Below, one piece after another: positions 8,147 through 15,983 of a stretch of DNA of 25,142 bases. The notes below the pieces were generated by a model. The model saw only the letters and a list, made by a program, of their open reading frames with translations, was not told the DNA's origin and did no database searches. Each line of letters starts with the position of its first letter. Position 1 is the stretch's first letter. The stretch covers positions 1 to 25,142 of the forward strand of contig JBPOIS010000027.1 of assembly GCA_052034295.1 (NCBI GenBank). Reading direction: 5' to 3'. The translations under genes were made by a program, and so were the position numbers. This DNA is from JBPOIS01 sp052034295 (GTDB lineage: Bacteria > Pseudomonadota > Gammaproteobacteria > Pseudomonadales > Moraxellaceae).

Positions 8147-9529
8147 ATGATGATCTTGCCCGAGCTGTCTGCCCTCGAAGCCAGCGCCCCCAGCAGCGGG
8201 GTTCTGGCCAGTGCCCGCAAACTGGCCAGCGCACGGCACTGGCTGGCCACCCACCAGCAGTCCGGGCTGCTCTGGGGCAGTGTGCAGGGCAGTACCGTCT
8301 ATCATGTGGCCCTGTTTGAGGGCCTGCTGACCCCCAGATGCACCTGCCCGAGTTTCAAAAAACCCTGCAAGCATGGCCTGGCCCTGTTGCTGTATGCCCA
8401 CGCCCAGCCGGAAGCCTTTGCCACCGCAGCGGCCAGCCTGCCGGAGCCGGTGCAGGGCTGGCTAGACAAACAGCAGGCCCAGCAGCAAAAAAAATCAGCC
8501 GCCGTGGCCCCGCTGGCCGAAGCCGTGTCCGCAAGCCCGGATGGGACGGAGGCGCGGCGGACCGCGGAAAAACAAAAGCGCAGTGCCGCACGGCAGGCGC
8601 GCATGGCCGATGGGGTGGCGCTGGTCCTGCAGGTGCTGGACGATGTGGCCACGCAGGGGCTGGCCGTGGTCCGGCAGCATCCGCAGGCCCTGGATGAGCT
8701 GCCCGCCCGCCTGCTTGATGCCCAGTGCAGCGGACTGGCCGAGCTGGCCGGGCAGTTGCGGCAGAGCCTGTTTGTGCCGGACTGGCAGCAGCAGGCACCA
8801 CGGGTGCTGGCAGAATTGTTTTTGCTGGCCACGCTGGGGCAGCAGGCCCTGGCCACAGCAAGCCCCGAACCCACTGCATTGGTGCAGGAGGTGCGGCTGC
8901 GGCTGGGCTGGCCCCTGTCCAGCAAGGATCTGGCCGAAACCCAGCCCCTGCAGCAGGGCTTGCTCACGGTGGTGGGGGTGCAGCAGGGTAGCCCGGCCCT
9001 GAACCCACGGCTCACCTGGCAGCGGGTGTGGTATTGGGATGCGGCGCGGCAGCAGGCGTTTTTTACCCTGGACTTTGGCGGCATGGGGCCAGTGCAGTTG
9101 CCGCCAGCCCCCCGGCTGGGGCAGGCCCTGCAGGCCAGCTACTGGGTGTATCCGGGTCGTGGTCAGCGCATCCAGTTACAGGACCAACAGGGCCAGGCCA
9201 CGGTCGGGGTCCTGCAGCCGCAGTTTGACCGGCTGGAACAGGCGCTGTCGGCACAAGCCGCGTCACAGGAATCATGGCCACTGCTGTGGCCGCAACTGTG
9301 GTCGGTGGGGCCGGTGCAGCTGCAGGGTGAGGGTGAGTGTCTGTGGGCGGTGGACGGGCAGGGTGATGCCCTGCCGGTACAGGCCCCCACGCATGACCTG
9401 CAGACCCTGCTGATGGCCAGCGTGGGACGGCCCGTGACCGTGTGGGGCTGCTGGCAACACGGGCAATGGACGTTGCTGGCCCTGCAGCGGCCCGCCGATG
9501 AACAATATCCCGCAGGCCTGTGGGTGTAG
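8147..9529 (+). CDS. SWIM zinc-finger family protein (YehQ-like)
   Basis: A 460-residue protein whose N-terminal part carries a SWIM zinc-binding motif, C-x-C-x6-C-x-H (Cys65, Cys67, Cys74, His76). SWIM domains in other proteins bind DNA or proteins. The segment before it (WGSVQGSTVYHVAL) fits proteins found next to MoxR/VWA genes. A charged Gln/Lys-rich linker follows at about 105-150, then a long domain I do not recognise. It is the first gene of a five-gene plus-strand cluster and ends 9 bases before the next start. The ATG at 8147 (or the adjacent one at 8150) has no obvious ribosome site. The linker is encoded across an A8 run at 8487-8494. Its role in the cluster is unknown; recognition of nucleic acid or a partner protein is an inference. 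Confidence 0.85.
   Translation: MMILPELSALEASAPSSGVLASARKLASARHWLATHQQSGLLWGSVQGSTVYHVALFEGLLTPRCTCPSFKKPCKHGLALLLYAHAQPEAFATAAASLPEPVQGWLDKQQAQQQKKSAAVAPLAEAVSASPDGTEARRTAEKQKRSAARQARMADGVALVLQVLDDVATQGLAVVRQHPQALDELPARLLDAQCSGLAELAGQLRQSLFVPDWQQQAPRVLAELFLLATLGQQALATASPEPTALVQEVRLRLGWPLSSKDLAETQPLQQGLLTVVGVQQGSPALNPRLTWQRVWYWDAARQQAFFTLDFGGMGPVQLPPAPRLGQALQASYWVYPGRGQRIQLQDQQGQATVGVLQPQFDRLEQALSAQAASQESWPLLWPQLWSVGPVQLQGEGECLWAVDGQGDALPVQAPTHDLQTLLMASVGRPVTVWGCWQHGQWTLLALQRPADEQYPAGLWV
8487..8494 (+). other. A8 homopolymer inside the SWIM-protein gene
   Basis: Eight consecutive A residues occur in the codons for Gln-Lys-Lys in the linker after the SWIM domain. Such tracts can cause transcript slippage or replication slippage; slippage here would separate the zinc-finger part from the C-terminal domain. 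No evidence in the sequence shows that it does. Confidence 0.35.
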
Positions 9530-9538
9530 GAGCGCGAC

Positions 9539-11275
9539 ATGGTCCAGCCCATGCATCAGGTGGCCTTGCTGACAGGCAGCCGCAGACTGAATGCCGCCGA
9601 CTGGGCGCAGCACTTGCCGGAGGCCTGGCGCGGGGTGATCCGCGGTGATGCCAGCCTGTCCACCCAGGTGCTGCAGGCCAGCCTGACCGCCCAGCTGCTG
9701 GCGCAGGCTGGGGTGCGTACCGTGGCGCGGTCCTGGCAGGCACCCGCCGCCCCGGAGCAGACCGGGGTGACCGCAGAAGCCCTGCTGCCCCTGTGGGCGG
9801 CCTTCGCGGCACTGGACGGGGAAGCCAGATCAGGCTGGCAATGCCTGTGGCTGCATAGCCTGACGGCCACGCAGCAGGTCCTGCCCAGTCTGGGCTGGCA
9901 CCCGCTGGCGGCGGCACTGCGCCAGCCAGAATGGCTGGAGCGACTGGCTCCGCTGGCCGGACACAGTGCCGCGTGGCTGGCCGCGCAGGTGCCGGCCCTG
10001 TCCATGCTGCAGCCCTGGACCTGTCCGCAGGGCGCAGCACAGGAGGCGCTCTGGCAGCAGGGCAGGCTGCCCGAGCGTCAGGCGCTGCTGCTGCGCTGGC
10101 GGTTGCACGATCCGGTGCAGGCGCTGCAGGCCCTGCGCGACCTGTGGCCCAGCCTGAAGGCCACACAACAGGAAGCGTTGCTGGCCGTGCTGGCCTGCGC
10201 CCCGGACCCTGTGCCCGAGACAGAAACCGCCTGGTTGCGCGAGCTGTCCGGCCAGACGGGCCCCGTGGCAGCCATGGCCCTGCGCCTGCGGGTGCAGCGC
10301 GGCGATGCAGACGCGGCACAGGCGCTGTTCCGGCTGCTGGATGAACTGGTGGCCCAGCGCAACAACCAGCGGGTCCAGCTGGACCTGACCCGGCTGGCCA
10401 GTGGGCTGGCGCAGGGACACTGGCCGCTGTCTGCGGGACGCCTGCGGGCGCTGGGCCGCAACAAAACCCCGGTGGAACAGCAGGCGCTGGTGCTGGCGGA
10501 TGTGTTTGCGATGCTGCCCGTGGCGGGCCTGCTGGCGCACTGGCAGCTGTCCCTGTCTGAGCTGGTGGCCCTGCTGCAACAGGCCGAACCGGATCACCCG
10601 CCCGTGTGGGCGGGCCTGCTGCGCGCGCTGCGCTGGCAGCCGTGGCTGCGGGGCGATGACGAAGTGCTGGAGGCGCTGCCCAGACTGACGGAGCCGCAGG
10701 AACAGGGTGTTTTTGCCCAGTGCCTGAGCGATGCCGCCTGGCAGGCCTGGGCCACCCGGCAGGTGCAGGAGGTGCTGGCCAGCCAGCAGGCCACCTATGC
10801 GGACCGGCTGCGCAGTCCTGTGGGCTATTCGTGGCAGCAGGACCAGCAAAAACGCCTGCAGCGCCGGGCCCTGTGGCAGCGACTGTCCCGAGAAGCGCAG
10901 GTGGGGCGGCTGGACCCGGACCACACCCGGCAGCTCCGGGATGCCCTGCAACAGGGCATCGTGTCGTGGCGGCAGCACCAGCCAGCTGATGCCACCCCCA
11001 GTGGTGGGCATGCCGAAACCCTGCAGCACTGGCAGGCGGATTTGCTGAATGTGCAGCAGTGGCTGTGGCTGTACGGCGAAGCCGACACCCTGCTGGCTGT
11101 GGACGCCGGAGCGTGGCTGCCGGATGATGCGCTGGCGTGGCGCCGTAGCCTGCACCGGCACAGTCCGCTGCCTTCCCTGCGGCCTGAGCAGCACCCTGCG
11201 CAACAGCATGAACAGCGGCTGCAGCCTTACTGGGCGCTACAGCGTGAGCTGTTGGCGGCTGGGCTGACCCGGTGA
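9539..11275 (+). CDS. DUF5691 family helical protein
   Basis: This 578-residue protein is almost entirely alpha-helical, very rich in Leu, Ala, Gln and Trp, with repeated amphipathic helices that look like HEAT-type repeats. The stretch from about residue 180 (W-x-Q-G-R-L-P-E-R followed by DP-x-x-AL and LWPSLKATQQEALLAVL) matches my memory of the DUF5691 family, which is commonly encoded beside SWIM zinc-finger, MoxR, DUF5682 and VWA proteins. No enzymatic motif is visible. The ATG at 9539 has an AGGAG ribosome site overlapping the stop of the SWIM gene, 6 bases upstream. A scaffold or adaptor role is an inference from the repeat-like structure. No signal peptide or membrane segment, so cytoplasmic. 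Confidence 0.75.
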   Translation: MVQPMHQVALLTGSRRLNAADWAQHLPEAWRGVIRGDASLSTQVLQASLTAQLLAQAGVRTVARSWQAPAAPEQTGVTAEALLPLWAAFAALDGEARSGWQCLWLHSLTATQQVLPSLGWHPLAAALRQPEWLERLAPLAGHSAAWLAAQVPALSMLQPWTCPQGAAQEALWQQGRLPERQALLLRWRLHDPVQALQALRDLWPSLKATQQEALLAVLACAPDPVPETETAWLRELSGQTGPVAAMALRLRVQRGDADAAQALFRLLDELVAQRNNQRVQLDLTRLASGLAQGHWPLSAGRLRALGRNKTPVEQQALVLADVFAMLPVAGLLAHWQLSLSELVALLQQAEPDHPPVWAGLLRALRWQPWLRGDDEVLEALPRLTEPQEQGVFAQCLSDAAWQAWATRQVQEVLASQQATYADRLRSPVGYSWQQDQQKRLQRRALWQRLSREAQVGRLDPDHTRQLRDALQQGIVSWRQHQPADATPSGGHAETLQHWQADLLNVQQWLWLYGEADTLLAVDAGAWLPDDALAWRRSLHRHSPLPSLRPEQHPAQQHEQRLQPYWALQRELLAAGLTR

Positions 11276-11322
11276 GGTCCCGAATGAAAAACCCCAGACA
11301 GAATTTTTTTTGAGGAGTGACC
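11276..11322 (+). promoter_or_regulatory. 47-bp gap before the MoxR gene with a T8 run and a 9-codon open frame
   Basis: The longest gap inside the five-gene cluster. It holds a nine-codon frame from the ATG at 11284 (MKNPRQNFF, stop at 11311-11313), preceded by a GTGAGG sequence overlapping the DUF5691 stop. A T8 run (11304-11311) and the AGGAG ribosome site of the MoxR gene follow directly. It could couple translation across the gap; there is no hairpin before the T run, so it is not an intrinsic terminator. Confidence 0.3.
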
Positions 11323-12408
11323 ATGAACCCTGCCGTCCTGCGCCAGCGCGCCGAACACCAGTATGCGGCCGAGCTGGAGGCCCTGCGCCAGCACGATGAC
11401 CGCCCCCGTCCGCCCCAGTGGCAGCTGTCGCCGCAGGCCGTGCTGACCTATCTGCTTGGCGGTACCCTGCCGGATGGCACCGAAATCACCGCCAAATACA
11501 TCGGCAGTCGCCGGCTGATGGAAATCGCCGTGGCCACGCTGGCCACCGACCGGGCGCTGCTGCTGCTGGGGGTGCCCGGCACGGCCAAATCCTGGGTGTC
11601 CGAGCACTTGAGTGCCGCCATCAGTGGTGACAGCGGCCTGCTGGTGCAGGGCACCGCGGGCACCAGTGAGGATGCGCTGCGCTATGGCTGGAACTACGCC
11701 ATGCTGCTGGCCAAGGGGCCCAGCCCCGAAGCGCTGGTGCCCAGCCCGATGCTGAACGCCATGCAGGCCGGCAAGCTCTGCCGCATTGAGGAACTGACCC
11801 GCATTCCCGCCGATGTGCAGGACACGCTGATCACGATTCTGTCTGAAAAAACCCTGCCGGTACCCGAGCTGGGCCTCGACTATCCGGCCACCAAGGGCTT
11901 CAACGTGATTGCCACCGCCAACAACCGTGACAAGGGTGTCAATGAACTGTCCTCGGCCCTGAAGCGGCGTTTCAACACGGTGATCCTGCCGCCCCCGGCC
12001 AGCATTGATGAGGAGGTGCGCATCGTCGAGCAGCGGGTGGCCGCCCTGGGACGCGCACTGGAGCTGCCGCCGATTGAGCCCGCCCAGGTGCAGATCCGCC
12101 GTTTGGTGACGATTTTCCGGGAGCTGCGTGAAGGCCGGACCGAAGATGGCAAACAACAGCTCAAGGTCCCCAGCGGTACCCTGTCCACGGCTGAAGCCAT
12201 CTCGGTGATCGGGCAGGGCTGGACCCTGGCGGCGCACTTTGGTGACGGCGCGCTGGCCGATCCGGAGCTGGCGGCCGGGCTGGTCGGGGCGGTGCTCAAG
12301 GACCCGGTCGCCGATGTGGTGCCGTGGCGCGAGTATCTGGAAACCGTGGTGCGCCAGCGCGAGGGCTGGGCGGACCTGTACGAGGCCTGCCGCGAACTGG
12401 ATCGCTAA
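11323..12408 (+). CDS. MoxR-type AAA+ ATPase (YehL-like)
   Basis: MoxR ATPases form ring-shaped, ATP-driven chaperone-like machines that usually act with a VWA-domain partner. This 361-residue protein has Walker A GVPGTAKS at 83-90, a Walker B region LCRIEEL at 152-158, sensor 1 in ATANNRD at 197-203 and arginine residues in LKRRFN at 213-218. The Walker B reads Ile-Glu-Glu where most MoxR proteins have Asp-Glu; this is, as I recall, normal for the YehL subgroup. The N-terminus (VLRQRAEHQY) and length also match E. coli YehL. The ATG at 11323 has a GAGGAG ribosome site 5 bases upstream; a GTG at 11317 is a less likely alternative. It lies 3 bases before the DUF5682 gene, and the VWA gene follows. 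Confidence 0.93.
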   Translation: MNPAVLRQRAEHQYAAELEALRQHDDRPRPPQWQLSPQAVLTYLLGGTLPDGTEITAKYIGSRRLMEIAVATLATDRALLLLGVPGTAKSWVSEHLSAAISGDSGLLVQGTAGTSEDALRYGWNYAMLLAKGPSPEALVPSPMLNAMQAGKLCRIEELTRIPADVQDTLITILSEKTLPVPELGLDYPATKGFNVIATANNRDKGVNELSSALKRRFNTVILPPPASIDEEVRIVEQRVAALGRALELPPIEPAQVQIRRLVTIFRELREGRTEDGKQQLKVPSGTLSTAEAISVIGQGWTLAAHFGDGALADPELAAGLVGAVLKDPVADVVPWREYLETVVRQREGWADLYEACRELDR

Positions 12409-12411
12409 GCC

Positions 12412-14805
12412 ATGGCCAACGTGCACCTGCTTGGCATCCGCCACCACGGCCCCGGTTCTGCGCGCAGTGTGCTGGCGGTGCTGGCCCAGTGCCAGCCTGC
12501 GGCCATTTTGATCGAAGGCCCTGCCGATGCCCAGCCGCTGCTGGCGCAGGTGGACCGTGATGATCTGGCGCTGCCGATTGCGCTGATGCTGCACAGTGCC
12601 GAAAAAGACGACAGTGCCCCGGCTGCGGCGTTTTATCCATTTGCCGAGTACTCGCCGGAGTGGCAGGCGCTGCGCCATGGCCAGCGGCACGGCATCCCGG
12701 TGCAGTTTTTTGACTTGCCCGTGGGCCACCGCATGGCACTGGAAAACCAGTCTGTGCCGGGGGGCGAACCGGACGATCCGTCCACGGGTGCAACCGAAGC
12801 GAATGCCGTCCTGGATCCGGACGCGCTGGCCCGGCAGGCCCTGACCCGGCAGGTGCTGGCCGATCCGATCGGCGTGCTGGCGCAGCTGGCGGGCTACGAG
12901 GATGGTGAGCGTTTCTGGGATCATCTGGTCGAGCAGCAGCCCCATGGTGGCGAGGTTTTTGTCACCCTCGGCGAGGCCATGGCGGCTCTGCGGGCCCAGG
13001 CCGGGGCGGTGCAGGACCCTGTGGAAGCCTGCCGTGAAGCGTGGATGCGTGACAGCCTGCGCACGGCGCTCAGGCAGTATCCAGACGGTGACATTGTGGT
13101 GGTGTGCGGCGCGTGGCATGTGCCGGCCCTGCAGGATCTCAAGGCCACCGCCAAATCTGACCGGGCACTGCTGAAGGGCCTGCCCAAAACCCGCCTGAAT
13201 CTGGCGTGGATTCCCTGGAGCAATGGCCGTCTCACCCAGGACAGCGGCTATGGGGCCGGGGTGGTGTCCCCGCGCTGGTATGAGCACCTGTGGACGCATT
13301 CGGACCCGCAGCATATAGCCGGTCTGGCCGCTGGGGCCCACAGCCAGCGGCTGGCAGCGGGCTGGCTGGCCCAGTATGCCGAAGCGCTGCGCGCCCAGCA
13401 TCTGGATGCCTCCAGCGCGCAGATCATCGACGCCATCCGGCTGATTGACGCGCTGCTGAGCGTGCGCGGGCGGGCCTTGCCGGACCTGCAGGATGTGCAG
13501 GATGCCCTGCAGAGTGTGCTGTATCATGGCCAGCAGCCTCCGGCACAACTCCTGCAGCAGATGCTGGTGGGCGAGCGGCTTGGGGCCCTGCCCGAAGGGT
13601 TTGCCCAGTTGCCGATCGAAGCGGACCTGGCCGCCCAGCTCAAGACCCTGCGCCTGAAGCAGTCTGCGACCAGCGAAGCGCTGGAGCTGGACCTGCGCAA
13701 GCCCTTTGACCGGCAGCGCAGTGTACTGTTTTACCGGCTGCGCGCGCTGGACATCGACTGGGCCAAACCCCAGCCGGTGCAGCAGAGCACAGGGACCTGG
13801 CGTGAAGTCTGGACCCTGAGTTGGCAGCCGGAGCTGGCCCTGAAGCTGGCGCAGGCCTCGCTGTGGGGCCAGACCGTCGGTCAGGCGGCGCAGGCCAGCC
13901 TGTGGCACCAAGCCACTCAGGCCCCCACCCTCAAGGACCTGACCCCTGCCGTGGAGCTGGCCCTGCTGGCCGGGCTGGAAGCACTGACCCCCCGGCTGCT
14001 GGCCCTGCTGACCCAGCAGGCCGCCCGTCAGCACGATGTGTTGCAGCTGCTGGAGTCTGCCGGGCCGCTGGTGCAGGCGTGGCGCTATGGCAGTGTGCGG
14101 CAGATGCCGACGGCCTTGCTGGGGGAGGTGCTGGACTCCCTGCTCAGCCGTGCGCTGATTGGGCTGCCCGCCGCCACGCTGGGCAGCAGCAGCGAGGCCG
14201 CGCGGGCACTGTGGCCGCGGCTGCAGCAGCTCGACCACTGGCTGGGCCAGCTGGCACCGGGGCATTTGCAGTCGCTGTGGCAGCAAACCCTGCTCAGCCT
14301 GCTGGACAAGGACAGCCTGCCCGCGCTGCTGTCTGGCTGGATGACCCTGCGCGCCCATGAACAGGGCTGGCTGGACGCTGCCCAGACCTGCGGGCGCATG
14401 CAGTGGGCCTTGTCGGCCCGTCAGCCGGACCGCGAGCAGGTGCGCTGGCAGGGCGACTGGTTTGAAGGGTTTTTGACCGATCAGGCCATGATCCTGATTC
14501 ACGATCAGGCGCTGTGGACGGTGCTGGATGACTGGCTGCTGGCGCTGCCCGAGGCCCACCTGATTGAGCTGCTGCCCCTGCTGCGCCGTACCACGGCCAG
14601 CTTTGCCGATCCGGAGCGGCGTTCGCTGCTGGACAAGGCCGCAGCCGGCCAGACTGCGCCACTGGCCGACCCTGCCCAGACCCTGGATGGGGAGCGGGTC
14701 CAGCCTGTGTTGCGGGTGCTGCAGCAGATTTTTGCCGGAACCCTGCCAGGGCTGGCGGTCACAATACCCTTGGATTCTGTGGCTTTGGCGGAGAAAACCC
14801 CATGA
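12412..14805 (+). CDS. DUF5682 family protein (YehM-like) with TraB/TIKI-like N-terminal motifs
   Basis: This 797-residue cytoplasmic protein resembles E. coli YehM (DUF5682). Its first 250 residues contain a motif series I read as a TraB/PrgY/TIKI-type (EreA/ChaN-like) fold: LGIRHHGPGSARSV (His11, His12), a strand ending ILIEGPAD (Glu35), FFDLPVGH (Asp101, His106) and CGAWHVPAL (His236). These mirror the G-x-x-H, Glu and GaGHvpG motifs of that superfamily, some members of which are metal-dependent hydrolases. The remaining 550 residues are helical and Leu/Gln rich with no motif I know. The ATG at 12412 lies 3 bases after the MoxR stop, with only a weak ribosome site, so translational coupling is likely. 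It overlaps the VWA start. Family call is firm; the fold assignment is an inference. Confidence 0.85.
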   Translation: MANVHLLGIRHHGPGSARSVLAVLAQCQPAAILIEGPADAQPLLAQVDRDDLALPIALMLHSAEKDDSAPAAAFYPFAEYSPEWQALRHGQRHGIPVQFFDLPVGHRMALENQSVPGGEPDDPSTGATEANAVLDPDALARQALTRQVLADPIGVLAQLAGYEDGERFWDHLVEQQPHGGEVFVTLGEAMAALRAQAGAVQDPVEACREAWMRDSLRTALRQYPDGDIVVVCGAWHVPALQDLKATAKSDRALLKGLPKTRLNLAWIPWSNGRLTQDSGYGAGVVSPRWYEHLWTHSDPQHIAGLAAGAHSQRLAAGWLAQYAEALRAQHLDASSAQIIDAIRLIDALLSVRGRALPDLQDVQDALQSVLYHGQQPPAQLLQQMLVGERLGALPEGFAQLPIEADLAAQLKTLRLKQSATSEALELDLRKPFDRQRSVLFYRLRALDIDWAKPQPVQQSTGTWREVWTLSWQPELALKLAQASLWGQTVGQAAQASLWHQATQAPTLKDLTPAVELALLAGLEALTPRLLALLTQQAARQHDVLQLLESAGPLVQAWRYGSVRQMPTALLGEVLDSLLSRALIGLPAATLGSSSEAARALWPRLQQLDHWLGQLAPGHLQSLWQQTLLSLLDKDSLPALLSGWMTLRAHEQGWLDAAQTCGRMQWALSARQPDREQVRWQGDWFEGFLTDQAMILIHDQALWTVLDDWLLALPEAHLIELLPLLRRTTASFADPERRSLLDKAAAGQTAPLADPAQTLDGERVQPVLRVLQQIFAGTLPGLAVTIPLDSVALAEKTP

Positions 14806-15971
14806 CTGCCTCTCCCCTGACCGAGCGGCAGCGCCGCTGGCGACTGTTGCTGGGCGAGTCTGAAGGGGCCGCCCAGTTGAGTGGGGCCGATGCCGCCATG
14901 AACACGACACTGGCGTTTTTGTATCCACCCGCAGATCAGGAAAAAAACCGCATGAAGGTCGGGCGGGGCCGCTCACAGCCCTATCTGGCCCAGTGGCTGG
15001 GGGACATCCGCCAGTATTTTCCCAGTACCGTGGTGCAGGTGATGCAGCGCGATGCCTACGAACGGCTGAACCTGCAGCAATTGCTGCTGGAGCCTGAGCT
15101 GCTGCGCAGTCTGGAGCCGGACGTGCATCTGGTCAGTACGCTGGTCAACCTGCGGCAGATGATGCCGGAAACGGTCCGGGACACCGCCCGGCAGGTGATC
15201 GCCCAGGTGGTCGAGGACCTGCAAAAACGTCTGGCCCCCGCCCTGGAGCAGGCCGTACGCGGCAGCCTGAACCGTGCAGCGATCACGCGCCGGCCCAAAC
15301 GGGTGCAGGACATCCATTGGCCACGCACCATCCGCGCCAACCTCAAACACTACCTGCCCGAATACCAGAGCATTGTGCCGCAGCAGCTGTTTGGCCACCC
15401 CAGCCAGCAGGCCAGCCTGCGCGACATCGTGCTGTGTGTGGACCAGAGCGGCTCCATGGCCAGCTCGGTGGTGTATGCCAGCCTGTTTGCGGCGGTGCTG
15501 GCCAGCCTGCGTGCGGTCTCGACGTCACTGGTGGTGTATGACACCGCTGTGGTGGACCTGACCGCGGCGCTGGCCGACCCGGTCGAGGTGTTGTTTGGTA
15601 CACAGCTGGGGGGCGGCAACGACACCCCGCGCGCACTGGCCTATTGTGAAACGCTGATCCGCCGGCCAGAGGACACGATTCTGGTGCTGATCAGCGACCT
15701 GTATGAGGGGGCAGGCAGTGCCGAGATGATCCGGCGCATCGGCAAGCTGGTGCAGCAGGGTGTGCAGGTGATTGGCCTGCTGGCGCTGGACGATCAGGGC
15801 CGTCCGTCGTTTGATGGCCAGAATGCCAGTGCCCTGGCCAGTCTGGGCGTGCCGACCTTTGCCTGTACCCCGGATCAGTTCCCCGAACTGATGGCCGCGG
15901 CGATTAACCGGCAGGATGTGGCCCAGTGGGCCTCGGGCCGGGGCATTGCCGTCAGTCAGCGGGTGGGCTGA
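14802..15971 (+). CDS. VWA domain protein (YehP-like), MoxR partner
   Basis: A 389-residue protein whose C-terminal half is a von Willebrand A domain with a complete metal-ion-dependent adhesion site: DQSGSM (Asp214, Ser216, Ser218), Thr275 in GGGNDT, and Asp299 in SDLYEG. VWA domains in MoxR systems bind the ATPase ring or its substrates through the metal. The N-terminal half is helical, contains a basic RRPKRVQDIHWPRTIRANLKH-type stretch before the VWA domain, and fits the YehP/CoxE-like group. No signal peptide, so cytoplasmic. The ATG overlaps the DUF5682 stop by four bases (ATGA) and has GGAG 8 bases upstream. This is the last gene of the five-gene cluster. Confidence 0.92.
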   Translation: MTASPLTERQRRWRLLLGESEGAAQLSGADAAMNTTLAFLYPPADQEKNRMKVGRGRSQPYLAQWLGDIRQYFPSTVVQVMQRDAYERLNLQQLLLEPELLRSLEPDVHLVSTLVNLRQMMPETVRDTARQVIAQVVEDLQKRLAPALEQAVRGSLNRAAITRRPKRVQDIHWPRTIRANLKHYLPEYQSIVPQQLFGHPSQQASLRDIVLCVDQSGSMASSVVYASLFAAVLASLRAVSTSLVVYDTAVVDLTAALADPVEVLFGTQLGGGNDTPRALAYCETLIRRPEDTILVLISDLYEGAGSAEMIRRIGKLVQQGVQVIGLLALDDQGRPSFDGQNASALASLGVPTFACTPDQFPELMAAAINRQDVAQWASGRGIAVSQRVG

Positions 15972-15983
15972 GGGGCAGTCGCT

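Noticed and set aside
7962..8234. N-terminal extension of lptE up to 8234
   Set aside because: It would bury the lipoprotein signal 91 residues inside the protein and overlap the SWIM gene; ATG 7961 has a ribosome site and a clean signal peptide.
9063..11324. 753-codon minus-strand open frame
   Set aside because: Antisense to the SWIM and DUF5691 genes; Pro/Ala/Arg-rich translation typical of a shadow frame.
11227..14976. 1249-codon open frame on the minus strand
   Set aside because: It lies antisense to the MoxR and DUF5682 genes, which have clear motifs, ribosome sites and tight spacing. Its protein is Gln/Gly/His/Arg rich with no domain. Long antisense frames are expected in GC-rich DNA.
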